Assembly: GCA_003148945.1 (NCBI GenBank)
Contig: QGGY01000015.1
Location: 71,338-135,337 of the forward strand
Source: Murimonas intestini
GTDB taxonomy: Bacteria > Bacillota > Clostridia > Lachnospirales > Lachnospiraceae
Reading direction: 5' to 3'
Length of the DNA stretch: 64,000 bases
Shown here: piece by piece, positions 6,435-14,356 of the stretch
How positions within the stretch are numbered: position 1 is the stretch's first letter
How the letters are laid out: the number at the start of each line of letters is the position of its first letter
Notes under the pieces: model-generated
Told to the model about the DNA's origin: nothing
Seen by the model: only the letters and a program-made list of their open reading frames with translations
Databases searched by the model: none
Made by a program: the position numbers and the translations under genes

Positions 6435-8166
6435 AGGGAAATATGCAGAGGATGTCATGCAGTATGTCTCTGACATTATAGCCGGGGAGAAGCTTGCGAA
6501 TGAGTACTGCATAAAAGCATGTAAAAGGTTCTTGAAAGATTTAGAAAACCCAAAATATGAATTCATTCCAGGAGATGCAGACTTTGTTATATCTATCATA
6601 GAAAATACCATATGTCACCAGCAGGGTGAGACACGGGACGGGGAAAGCTTAAGAGGGACCCCGTTCTTTTTAATGTCCTTCCATAAGTTCATTATCTATA
6701 ACCTTTTAGGATTTAAGCTAAAAGGAACGAAAATAAACAGGTTCCATGAATGCCTGATCTTTATACCCAGAAAAAATGTAAAGACGTCATTTGCCGGGGC
6801 GCTGGCCTATGCACTGGGACTGCTTTACCGGATGTCAGGGTCAAAGATCTATGTGGTGGCGGCAGCACTTAAGCAGACAATGGAGACATTCGACTTTCTG
6901 AAATACAACATCCGAAATATGGGGGAAGAGGATGAGGAAGGCGGACATTTCCATATCATTGACAATAATAATGAACATTCCATAAAAGCGGAGATAAGCG
7001 GGGGAATGATGGAAATTAATGCGTTGGCAGCAAACCCGGATGTGCAGGACTCCTTTAACTGCAACATTGCCATAGCAGATGAGATACACGCGTTTAAGAA
7101 ACCAAAGCAGTATACCCTCTTTAAGGATGCCATGAAAGCCTATACAAACAAATTGATGATAGGGATATCAACTGCCGGGGATGACCCGAATGGGTTCCTT
7201 GCACAGAAGGTGAAGTACTGCAAGAGGGTATTGGATGGGGAAATCGAGGATGAACAGTACTTTATATTCATCCGGGAAGCCGATCCTGTAAAGGCAGAAG
7301 ACGGGAGCGAGCAGATCGATTACACGAACCCGGCTACCCATGAAATGGCTAACCCAGCATACGGGGAGTCCATAAGGCCAGAAGAAATACTGAACGATTC
7401 TATACAGGCACAGAATGACCCACAGCAGCGCAAAGACTTCCTTGCTAAATCACTAAATGTCTTCATGAGCGCGATGAACACTTATTTTGACATGGCAGTG
7501 GTGCAGGCATCGGATGAAAAATATAACTGGACGATTGAGGAACTGGCAAAGCTGCCAATCAAATGGTACGGGGGAGCCGATCTATCGAAGATGGGGGACC
7601 TCACAGGGACGGCGCTGCATGGCAGGTATAAGGATGTAGATATTGCAATCACACATGCATTTATCCCGATCGCGGTTGCCCACCAAAAGGCGGATGAAGA
7701 TAACATACCGGTATTCTGGTGGGAGGAGATGGGCTGGCTGACCATGTGCAACTCAGCAGTGATCGAGTATGAGGAGCCTGTCAAATGGTACATAGCCATG
7801 AAGAAGATGGGGTTTAAGATTAAGTGGGTCGGATATGACCGCAGGTATTCAAGGGAGTTCGTTATGAAGATGAAGAAGGCGGGCTTCAAGATGCGGGACC
7901 AGTCACAGCGGTATGTGGAAAAGACAGAGGCGTTCCGGGAAGTGGAGAATAAATTCACAGAAGGGAAGTTTTATTATCTGCATAACAAAGCATATGAGTA
8001 CTGCATCAGCAATGTAAAGGCGATCGAAGATTCGGACGATTTCGTGCGGTTTGAGAAGGTGCAGCCAAATTACAGGATAGATTTGTTTGACGCGGATATC
8101 ATTGCGGCAAAACAGATGCTGATTGATATAGAAAAGAGCCAGAATGCATCAGACTGGCTGGGTTAG
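6424..8166 (+). CDS. terminase large subunit
   Basis: 580 residues, GTG start overlapping terS. The N-terminal ATPase has a Walker-A-like loop in FIPRKNVKTSFAGALAYALG (about 117-136, Lys instead of the classic Gly-Lys-Thr) and Walker B in IAIADEIHAF (about 215-224). The C-terminal RNase-H-like nuclease begins at YGGADLSKMGDLTG (about 380, first catalytic Asp), with further acidic residues near LFDADIIAAKQ at the end. It pumps DNA into the capsid and cuts it. This is the HK97-like (Terminase_1) type, consistent with the capsid genes that follow. Confidence 0.93.
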   Translation: MELKGKYAEDVMQYVSDIIAGEKLANEYCIKACKRFLKDLENPKYEFIPGDADFVISIIENTICHQQGETRDGESLRGTPFFLMSFHKFIIYNLLGFKLKGTKINRFHECLIFIPRKNVKTSFAGALAYALGLLYRMSGSKIYVVAAALKQTMETFDFLKYNIRNMGEEDEEGGHFHIIDNNNEHSIKAEISGGMMEINALAANPDVQDSFNCNIAIADEIHAFKKPKQYTLFKDAMKAYTNKLMIGISTAGDDPNGFLAQKVKYCKRVLDGEIEDEQYFIFIREADPVKAEDGSEQIDYTNPATHEMANPAYGESIRPEEILNDSIQAQNDPQQRKDFLAKSLNVFMSAMNTYFDMAVVQASDEKYNWTIEELAKLPIKWYGGADLSKMGDLTGTALHGRYKDVDIAITHAFIPIAVAHQKADEDNIPVFWWEEMGWLTMCNSAVIEYEEPVKWYIAMKKMGFKIKWVGYDRRYSREFVMKMKKAGFKMRDQSQRYVEKTEAFREVENKFTEGKFYYLHNKAYEYCISNVKAIEDSDDFVRFEKVQPNYRIDLFDADIIAAKQMLIDIEKSQNASDWLG

Positions 8167-8174
8167 GAGGAAGC

Positions 8175-9362
8175 ATGAGTAAAAAGAAGAAAGACGTAGC
8201 CAGGAGCATCAAGACAAGGGCGGAGCCTGAAAAGTTCCTGTGTACGATGGACGCCTATGAAACACTATGCTGTTCAGGATATACGAGACTGTCACAAAAT
8301 CCGGAGATACAGGCGGCAGTCGGGAAGATCGCAGATCTGATCTCAAGTATGACCATCCACCTCATGTCAAACACGGATAAGGGAGATGTCAGGATCAGAA
8401 ATGAGCTATCCAAAAAAGTGGACATCACACCAAACAAATGGATGACAAGAAAGACATTCATTTCAGCAGTGGTACGGAACCTGCTCCTGGAAGGTGACGG
8501 GAATGCGGTCGTATACCCGGAGACGCAGAACGGCCTGCTGATGAACATGATCCCGCTGCGGATGGGGGCGGTATCCTATCTGGAAGACGGTTACGGGTAC
8601 CTGATCGGATATGAAGGGAAGTATTTAAACCCGGATAACCTTCTCCATTTTGTCATCAACCCGGATCCAGATTATCCGTGGAAGGGAACAGGGTACAAGA
8701 CCACATTAAAAGACGTTGCACACAATCTGAAGCAGGCAGCGGCCACGGAAAAAGGTTTTATGGAAAGCAAATGGAAGCCGTCTATCATTGTCAAGGTTGA
8801 CGGGCTGACCGAAGAGTTTGCGAGTAAGGAAGGCAGAGGGAAGCTGCTTAAGCAGTACATAGAGACAAGCGAAGCAGGGGAACCCTGGATGATCCCGGCA
8901 GACCAGTTTGAGGTGCAGGAGGTCAGGCCGCTGTCACTGCAGGATATTGCCCTGTCTGAGTCGGTGACGCTGGATAAAAAGACAGTGGCTGCGATCCTGG
9001 GGGTGCCGGCTTTTGTGGTAGGGGCGGGTGAATTCGATAAAGATGAATGGAATAATTTCATCAAGACCAGGATCGGGACCATATGCAACGCCATAGAGCA
9101 GGAACTCACCAGGAAACTCCTGTTAAGCCCTGATTGGTATTTCCGGTTTAATGTCCGGTCCTTATATGCCTATGACATCAAGGAACTGGCGCAAGTAGGG
9201 GATGACCAGTATATCCGCGGTATCATGACCGGGAATGAGGTCAGGGACTGGATAGGGCTTTCACCGATGGAGGGACTGGATGACCTTATAATCCTGGAAA
9301 ACTATATCCCGCGTGGGATGATCGGGGATCAGAAAAAATTGGACAAAGGGGGTGAAGATTAA
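8175..9362 (+). CDS. portal protein, HK97 family
   Basis: 395 residues in the expected position after terL. N-terminal LCTMDAYETLCCSGYTRLSQ, central NLLLEGDGNAVVYP, LLHFVINPDP and KGTGYKTTLKDVAHNL, and C-terminal VAAILGVPAFVVGAG with NEVRDWIGLSPMEGLD are characteristic of Phage_portal proteins. A dodecameric ring forms the DNA entry channel and docks the terminase. AGGAGGAAGC precedes the ATG, and the gene ends with a TAATG overlap into the protease gene, indicating coupling. Confidence 0.93.
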   Translation: MSKKKKDVARSIKTRAEPEKFLCTMDAYETLCCSGYTRLSQNPEIQAAVGKIADLISSMTIHLMSNTDKGDVRIRNELSKKVDITPNKWMTRKTFISAVVRNLLLEGDGNAVVYPETQNGLLMNMIPLRMGAVSYLEDGYGYLIGYEGKYLNPDNLLHFVINPDPDYPWKGTGYKTTLKDVAHNLKQAAATEKGFMESKWKPSIIVKVDGLTEEFASKEGRGKLLKQYIETSEAGEPWMIPADQFEVQEVRPLSLQDIALSESVTLDKKTVAAILGVPAFVVGAGEFDKDEWNNFIKTRIGTICNAIEQELTRKLLLSPDWYFRFNVRSLYAYDIKELAQVGDDQYIRGIMTGNEVRDWIGLSPMEGLDDLIILENYIPRGMIGDQKKLDKGGED

Positions 9363-9949
9363 TGGCAGACAGGAACATCCGGCAGTTACGGAGCATATCC
9401 TCAAAATTTGAGACCAGGGCAGAAGAATCCGGTGATCTTTATATCAGCGGATATTTTTCTGTCTTTAATTCCAATTATGAAATATGGCCGGGGGCAACGG
9501 AAAGCGTTGCGGATTCAGCATTTGACGGGGCGCTTTCGGACGATATCCGGTGCCTGATCGATCACGAGACCAGGCTTGTGCTGGGACGGAACAAAGCAGG
9601 GACGCTGACGCTTAAGACAGACAGCCGGGGGCTATGGGGGGAAGTAAAGATCAACCCCAATGACCAGGACGCGGTGAATCTGTATGAACGGGTGAAACGT
9701 GGGGATGTAGACCAGTGCAGCTTTGGATTCGACATCCTGGATGAAGAATTCGAGGACCGCGGGGCAGAGGTACACTGGACGATCAAGAAGGTGAAACTGT
9801 ATGAAGTGTCCGTGGTGACATTCCCGGCATATGAAGAGACTGGGGTAACAGCAAGAAAACAGCAGCTGCAGACAATGAAGCAGAGAGAACATGAAGCATG
9901 GAAATCAAAAATACTTAGAAAGTTAGGAGATGAAGGGAATGGCTCTTAA
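9362..9949 (+). CDS. prohead protease, HK97 family (U35)
   Basis: 195 residues. ISGYFSVFNSNYEIWPGATE (about 28-47), the His in LIDHETRLVLGRN (about 66) and DVDQCSFGFDI with the putative catalytic Ser (about 118) match the S/H layout of HK97-type prohead proteases, which remove the capsid delta domain during maturation. VSVVTFPAYEETG (about 150) is the usual C-terminal motif. It overlaps the portal stop by one base and the capsid start region by 11. Confidence 0.92.
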   Translation: MADRNIRQLRSISSKFETRAEESGDLYISGYFSVFNSNYEIWPGATESVADSAFDGALSDDIRCLIDHETRLVLGRNKAGTLTLKTDSRGLWGEVKINPNDQDAVNLYERVKRGDVDQCSFGFDILDEEFEDRGAEVHWTIKKVKLYEVSVVTFPAYEETGVTARKQQLQTMKQREHEAWKSKILRKLGDEGNGS

Positions 9950-11345
9950 AACATTATTGCTCAGAAGCAAGTTAGATACAAAGAAAAGGACCTTGGAGAC
10001 CTTAAGGGGAAAGGATGCCGAATACCAGAGAAGGGAAAAGGAATTTGAAGACGCGATCGCAGAGATGACAGAGGACACACCATCGGAGGACCGGAAAGAG
10101 ATTGAGGACCAGGTGGAGGAGTTCGCACAAGAAAAGGATCAGTTTGAACAGGATAAAAAGAACCTGGAAAAAGAGATCGAAGGCATTGAAGCAGAGATCA
10201 AAGAAGAGGAAGAGAGAGAGAAGCCGAAACCGGCACCGGCAGCAGGACCATCAACAGAGACAAATGAAAGGAATGGAGGAAACAAAATGGAGACAAGAAA
10301 GAAATTCTTTGGTATGGGAATACAGGAGAGGGATGCGTTCTTCCAGCGCGAGGATGTGAAGAACTTCCTGGGTGAGGTCAGAACATGCATCAAGGAAAAG
10401 AGGGCGCTGACGAATAGCGGTTTGATCATACCAGAAGTCATGCTGGAGCTGTTAAAGGAGATCGTGGAGAGAAGCTCAAAACTGCTTAAATATGTCAGCC
10501 ACAGGCCGGTAGCCGGCACAGCCAGGCAGGTCATCATGGGGAGCATCCCTGAAGCGGTATGGACTGAGATGTGTGCCGCTCTGAATGAACTGGACTTGGG
10601 TTTCAACAGCCTGGAAGTGGACGGCTATAAAGTAGGTGGGTATTTTGCTGTCTGCAATGCTATCATTGAGGATAATGATGTCAACCTGACGAGCGAGATC
10701 CTTAACGCGCTTGGGACAGCAATCGCAAAGGCCCTTGATAAAGCGATCGTATACGGCACCGGCAACAAGATGCCGCTTGGGATTGTGACAAGGTTGGCGC
10801 AGGCAGCGAAGCCGGATAATTACCCGGCCACAGGGCGGGACTGGAAGGACCTGGCAGGGACTAATATCATAACCGGGACGAACCCGGCAGGTGCAAAACT
10901 GTTTAAAGAGATCGTGGAGAAGACAGGGGCTATCGACACTGACTATGCGAATGAAAGTGTGGTATGGCTGATGTCAAAAAAGACCCATATGCACCTGCTG
11001 GCAGAGAGTATCGGGGCCAACATGAATGCCGCAATCGTGGCAGGGATGAACAATACCATGCCGGTCGTTGGAGGGGACATCGTAGAGCTTAACTTCATCC
11101 CGGAAGGGGACATCGTATTTGGATACATGGGATTATACCTTCTGGTGGAAAGGGCCGGGACACATATTTCACAGTCTGAGCATGCAAGATTCATAGAGGA
11201 CCAGACATTATTCAAAGGGACGGCACGTTACGACGGGATACCGGCAATCCCGGAGGGGTTTGCGTTATATAATGCATCAAAGGCACCCACAACATCAGGG
11301 ATCACATTCGCGGGACAGAAGGCACCTGAGGCACCAACAGAATAA
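9939..11345 (+). CDS. major capsid protein, HK97 fold, with delta domain
   Basis: 468 residues from ATG 9939, chosen because AGGAG at 9925-9929 is correctly spaced; 9930 would overlap it. Residues 1-110 form a charged coiled coil (the scaffolding-like delta domain), ending near a Pro/Ala-rich linker. The capsid domain begins around METRKKFFGMG, with LIIPEVMLELLKEIVE and the C-terminal region from AKPDNYPATGRDWKDL to GTARYDGIPAIPEGFALYN typical of Phage_capsid. The neighbouring protease presumably cleaves near residue 115. Confidence 0.93.
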   Translation: MALKTLLLRSKLDTKKRTLETLRGKDAEYQRREKEFEDAIAEMTEDTPSEDRKEIEDQVEEFAQEKDQFEQDKKNLEKEIEGIEAEIKEEEEREKPKPAPAAGPSTETNERNGGNKMETRKKFFGMGIQERDAFFQREDVKNFLGEVRTCIKEKRALTNSGLIIPEVMLELLKEIVERSSKLLKYVSHRPVAGTARQVIMGSIPEAVWTEMCAALNELDLGFNSLEVDGYKVGGYFAVCNAIIEDNDVNLTSEILNALGTAIAKALDKAIVYGTGNKMPLGIVTRLAQAAKPDNYPATGRDWKDLAGTNIITGTNPAGAKLFKEIVEKTGAIDTDYANESVVWLMSKKTHMHLLAESIGANMNAAIVAGMNNTMPVVGGDIVELNFIPEGDIVFGYMGLYLLVERAGTHISQSEHARFIEDQTLFKGTARYDGIPAIPEGFALYNASKAPTTSGITFAGQKAPEAPTE

Positions 11346-11356
11346 GGGGTAGGAAA

Positions 11357-11632
11357 ATGGATGAGGAGACAAGGCTGTCTATATTGAAGAAGGACCTACA
11401 GATGTTGACCAGCAGCAATGACGATTACCTGAGACAGCTGCTGAAACTGTCAGAACAGCTGATCAGGAGGGAAGGGATAGAGATCACACCAGATATTGAT
11501 GTACAGATGTCTGTCATCCATTATGCGGCCTACCTGTACCGGAAGCGGGCAGGAAAAGACACAGGTATGCCGCGATTCCTGCGCTATGAATTAAATAATA
11601 TCCTCTTCTCGCAGAAAGCAGGTGGAGCATGA
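11357..11632 (+). CDS. head-tail connector (gp6-like)
   Basis: 91 residues, helical. It contains DDYLRQLLKLSEQLI and MSVIHYAAYLYRKRAG, as in the small all-helical head-tail connector proteins coded directly after the capsid gene in HK97-like phages. The stop overlaps the next start (ATGA at 11629-11632). The call relies on order and helical pattern. Confidence 0.75.
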   Translation: MDEETRLSILKKDLQMLTSSNDDYLRQLLKLSEQLIRREGIEITPDIDVQMSVIHYAAYLYRKRAGKDTGMPRFLRYELNNILFSQKAGGA

Positions 11633-11979
11633 CATTTGATGACGGTATCGTGAAAATATACGGGGTAGAAAATGCAGCAGAGCCTGGGAACAAACCAAAA
11701 GACAAGCTTGCTTATAAAGAATCATATTATTTTGGATATGAGAAAATTGGATTGACCAGGCACTACAATGCGGCAGCAGTAAAAGAAAAAGTGGATGAGG
11801 TCATCCATATACAGCAGGACCGCAGCATCCGTGCAAAGGATGTCGCAGTCATGGAAGATGGGATGCAGTGCCGGATCACTTTTGTACAGCATGGAGAGGA
11901 TGAGAACGGGATAAGAATTAGTATCCTGTCGCTGGAAAGGATAGGTGAGGTATATGGAGAAATTGAAGGCCATACGTGA
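11629..11979 (+). CDS. head closure / head-tail adaptor protein
   Basis: 116 residues, mainly beta. N-terminal MTFDDGIVKIYGVENAAEPG, then YKESYYFGYEKIGLTRHYNA, fit the stopper/adaptor proteins coded after the connector. It overlaps the upstream gene by four bases and the downstream start by about 26. Assigned mostly by position in the conserved order; the exact family is uncertain. Confidence 0.65.
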   Translation: MTFDDGIVKIYGVENAAEPGNKPKDKLAYKESYYFGYEKIGLTRHYNAAAVKEKVDEVIHIQQDRSIRAKDVAVMEDGMQCRITFVQHGEDENGIRISILSLERIGEVYGEIEGHT

Positions 11980-12271
11980 TGCGCTGCTGACGGTCACGAA
12001 GGAAACCTACCATTATACAAAGACAGGGGAAGCAGACAGGTACATTATCTGGGCCGAAGACGGGGAAGGGGACAGCATCCATGCAGATGACCGGAAGGTT
12101 GAACAGGTTATAACCGGGACAGTGGATTATTATACACCGGATGACTTCGACCCGGTTTTTGACCGGATACAGAAGGCGTTAACAGAGTACGGGATCCCGT
12201 ACCGGTTCAATTCCTCCCAATACGAAGATGAAACGGGCCTGATCCATCATGAGTGGGTATGGGAGGTATGA
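11954..12271 (+). CDS. tail completion / minor tail protein (hypothetical)
   Basis: 105 residues from ATG 11954; GGTGAGG at 11944-11950 is its ribosome site, so the GTG at 11945 is rejected. The product (IRDALLTVTKETYHYTKTG through DRIQKALTEYGIPYRFN) resembles tail-terminator-type proteins near the HK97 gp10-like gene, but I do not recognise the family with confidence. Confidence 0.6.
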   Translation: MEKLKAIRDALLTVTKETYHYTKTGEADRYIIWAEDGEGDSIHADDRKVEQVITGTVDYYTPDDFDPVFDRIQKALTEYGIPYRFNSSQYEDETGLIHHEWVWEV

Positions 12272-12272
12272 T

Positions 12273-12779
12273 ATGGCGAAGATAAAGGCGTCACCAGGGC
12301 TGGATGCCATGATCAAGAAATTGAATGATCTGGCAGCAAATTCACAGGAGATCACAAACCGGACGGTCTATAAAGGAGCTGAAGTTGTGGCCGATGCCAT
12401 AAAGGATGCTTTAAAGATGCTGCCGGTGCAGGAGGGAGAGAACGGGCTTCCGCCTGTTGGCACTGAGAATGCACCACTCACGGGCGTCTCAAGGAAACAG
12501 AAAGGTGATTTAATAGACAGCATGGGTATAGCCCCCATACAGGAATTCATGAAAGGGGTCACATCAACAAAAATTGGGTGGGACGGGTATGGGTCAGTGC
12601 CAACTAGAAAATACCCCAAAGGGGTGCCGAACAGTATGCTTATGAGGTCAGTGGAAAGCGGATCTTCCTTCAGGAGGAAGCACCCGACAGTCAGGCCGGC
12701 AGTGAATGCGATAAAGGGTCCGGCACTGGCGGCAATGGAAAAACAATGTAGTGAAGATATCAGAAAGATAATGAAATAG
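12273..12779 (+). CDS. HK97 gp10-like head-tail joining protein
   Basis: 168 residues from ATG 12273, with GGGAGG at 12261-12266. The start SPGLDAMIKKLNDLA, the early GAEVVADAIKDALKMLPV and the later VSRKQKGDLIDSMGIAP fit HK97-gp10/minor-tail proteins that help join head and tail. It starts one base after the upstream stop. Alternative start 12249 would lie inside that gene. Confidence 0.7.
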   Translation: MAKIKASPGLDAMIKKLNDLAANSQEITNRTVYKGAEVVADAIKDALKMLPVQEGENGLPPVGTENAPLTGVSRKQKGDLIDSMGIAPIQEFMKGVTSTKIGWDGYGSVPTRKYPKGVPNSMLMRSVESGSSFRRKHPTVRPAVNAIKGPALAAMEKQCSEDIRKIMK

Positions 12780-12794
12780 GAGGAATAAAGACAT

Positions 12795-13364
12795 ATGGCA
12801 TTTATCGGATTAGCAAAACCAACGATTGCAAGCTTAAATGTAGCAGATAACACTTATTCAGGAGGATTTGTATGCGGAAAGGCGATACAGATTGAAATAT
12901 CACCACAGTACGCGGAAGGTTCCCTTTACGCAGATGACATGATGGCAGAGACGGACAAGGAGTTCAAATATGCGGATGTCACTTTAAATACATCCACCCT
13001 CCCAGTGGAAGCACATACTCTTCTGTTCGGCCATACGGTCTCGGAAGACAAAAAGCAGGTAGGGTACAAAGGGAAGGACGCCGCTCCGTTTGTGGGGATG
13101 GGGTTTTACGTGACGGAGGTTGTGGACGGGGAAAGGAAATATGTAGCGATCTGGATGCATAAAGTTAAATTCTCTGAGAATGCGGAGACATTTAAAACGA
13201 AAGGCGACAACATTGAATACCAGACACCATCACTGGCAGGGAAAGCTGTCACAACAGATCTGGATGACTGGCAGGAACGTAAATTATTTGAAACTCCAAC
13301 AGAGGCTAACGAATGGCTGAAAGAAAAGGCGGGAATGACAACACCGGCACCAACAGGTGAGTAA
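12795..13364 (+). CDS. major tail (tube) protein
   Basis: 189 residues, beta-rich. MAFIGLAKPTIASLNVADN, then GKAIQIEISPQYAEGSLYAD and KGKDAAPFVGMGFYVTE, are characteristic of the phi13-type major tail proteins of Firmicute siphoviruses. AGGAGGAAT precedes the ATG. It polymerises to form the tail tube and is followed, as expected, by the tail chaperones. Confidence 0.85.
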   Translation: MAFIGLAKPTIASLNVADNTYSGGFVCGKAIQIEISPQYAEGSLYADDMMAETDKEFKYADVTLNTSTLPVEAHTLLFGHTVSEDKKQVGYKGKDAAPFVGMGFYVTEVVDGERKYVAIWMHKVKFSENAETFKTKGDNIEYQTPSLAGKAVTTDLDDWQERKLFETPTEANEWLKEKAGMTTPAPTGE

Positions 13365-13376
13365 GGAGGACGTGAG

Positions 13377-13796
13377 ATGATATTTGAAGAACTGAAAGAA
13401 ATAGAACTGTCAGGGGAGAAGTATCCCATAAAGTGTGACCTTCTGGTGCTGGAACAGCTGCAGGAAGAATTCGGCAGTGTGGCAGATTTTGAAAATAAGC
13501 TGCTGGGTATCGAGTATTTGAAGGATGCAGAGGGGGAATACATACGTGACAAGGAGGGAAAAAGGAAAGCAAATATTGGGATACCAGATACCAAAGCAAT
13601 CAATAAAGGACTTTACCTTATGGTCAGGGAAGGCCTTGAGATAAAGGGAGGGGCAGCAGATGGGAAAACACTGTCCAGAGAAGGACTGCTGCGGAAGGTA
13701 GATAAAAGTTATACAGAAATTTCAAAGATCGTACATGAAGCATTTGCAGAATGCTTTGAGGGAAAAAACGGGAAGGCCACGCAGGGGACGAATTAG
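13377..13796 (+). CDS. tail assembly chaperone, short form (gpG-like)
   Basis: 139 residues. It contains YPIKCDLLVLEQLQEEFGS and INKGLYLMVREGLEIKGG, typical of tail assembly chaperones that bind the tape measure during tail building. AAGGAGGACG precedes the start. Near its end GGGAAAAAAC (13760-13769) provides in-frame slippery sites, G GGA AAA and A AAA AAC, allowing a -1 shift into the downstream frame. Confidence 0.85.
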   Translation: MIFEELKEIELSGEKYPIKCDLLVLEQLQEEFGSVADFENKLLGIEYLKDAEGEYIRDKEGKRKANIGIPDTKAINKGLYLMVREGLEIKGGAADGKTLSREGLLRKVDKSYTEISKIVHEAFAECFEGKNGKATQGTN

Positions 13797-13999
13797 AAGA
13801 AACAGACCAGACAATAGACTTTGCGTGGCTTGTGTTTATTGGGATGCAGATCGGATATAAAGAAATGGAAATCGCTCACATGTCATTTAAAAAGTGGGCA
13901 GAACTTTATGAAGCATATAAGGAGCATCATAATTTTATTATGTCGAAGGGGATATATAAAAGGCAGCAGCCGCAGAATGATTCATTGATGGACCTCTAA
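13377..13999 (+). CDS. tail assembly chaperone, -1 frameshift product (gpGT-like)
   Basis: A -1 shift at A AAA AAC (13763-13769) joins the short chaperone to a second open frame that has no start codon and ends at TAA 13997-13999. The added part (about 76 residues) includes TIDFAWLVFIGMQIGYK and MSFKKWAELYEAYKEHHNF, the kind of T domain seen in lambda-like gpGT proteins. The pair of forms is a conserved feature of long-tailed phages and bridges tape measure and tail tube. The product is inferred from slippery site and frame; no expression data. Confidence 0.8.
13760..13769 (+). promoter_or_regulatory. programmed -1 ribosomal frameshift site
   Basis: GGGAAAAAAC read as GAG GGA AAA AAC in the gpG frame. 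Both G GGA AAA and A AAA AAC fit the X XXY YYZ rule. The -1 frame stays open for about 230 bases after it. Confidence 0.8.
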
Positions 14000-14004
14000 A
14001 ACCA

Positions 14005-14033
14005 TTGAAAAACCCTGGAAATAATGGTATATT
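14005..14033 (+). promoter_or_regulatory. promoter of the inserted membrane-protein gene
   Basis: TTGAAA (14005-14010), a 17-bp gap, then TATATT (14028-14033): near-consensus housekeeping promoter, unexpected inside a late tail operon. It begins 6 bp after the gpT stop. Confidence 0.75.
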
Positions 14034-14054
14034 ATAGGCAAAGGATGTGATAGC

Positions 14055-14261
14055 ATGAAGAAGGCTTTATGGTTTATAATAAATTTCATCAAAAGGAATA
14101 AGCTGCTGTCTGTATGGCTGCTTATATTTATCTGTATACTGATCTGGGTACCGGGTGTAATCAAGTCATATATGGTACTGACAGGAGTGGCAGTGATCGG
14201 CTGGTCTGTCTTTATCGGAACCTGTAAAGGCGCTGACAGATGGAGCCGGAGACGAAGATAG
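14055..14261 (+). CDS. small two-helix membrane protein (moron-like)
   Basis: 68 residues: a basic N-terminus, hydrophobic helix about 17-36 (SVWLLIFICILIWVPGVI), a short turn, a second helix about 39-57 (MVLTGVAVIGWSVFIGTC) and a very basic tail RWSRRRR. No family recognised. It has its own promoter (14005-14033) and terminator (14289-14320), sits between tail chaperone and tape measure where most phages have nothing, and has GGATG upstream of its ATG. This is the structure of a moron: a gene expressed from the prophage independently of lytic genes. Small membrane proteins of this kind often block superinfection; that is a hypothesis. Confidence 0.75.
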   Translation: MKKALWFIINFIKRNKLLSVWLLIFICILIWVPGVIKSYMVLTGVAVIGWSVFIGTCKGADRWSRRRR

Positions 14262-14288
14262 TTAAAATTAAAATTAGAAATGTAAATG

Positions 14289-14320
14289 GAGATGTGCTTG
14301 TGGGCACATCTCTTTTTCTT
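14289..14320 (+). terminator. terminator of the moron-like gene
   Basis: GAGATGTGC pairs with GCACATCTC around a 6-base loop, followed by TTTTTCTT. Confidence 0.85.
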
Positions 14321-14321
14321 T

Positions 14322-14347
14322 AGGCACCCGTGAAGGGTGCCTTTTTT
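14322..14347 (+). terminator. second tandem terminator, just before the tape measure gene
   Basis: AGGCACCC and GGGTGCCT pair perfectly around GTGAA and run into TTTTTT. It ends 10 bases before the likely tape-measure start, so late transcription must read through it. Confidence 0.85.
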
Positions 14348-14356
14348 ATTGGGCAG

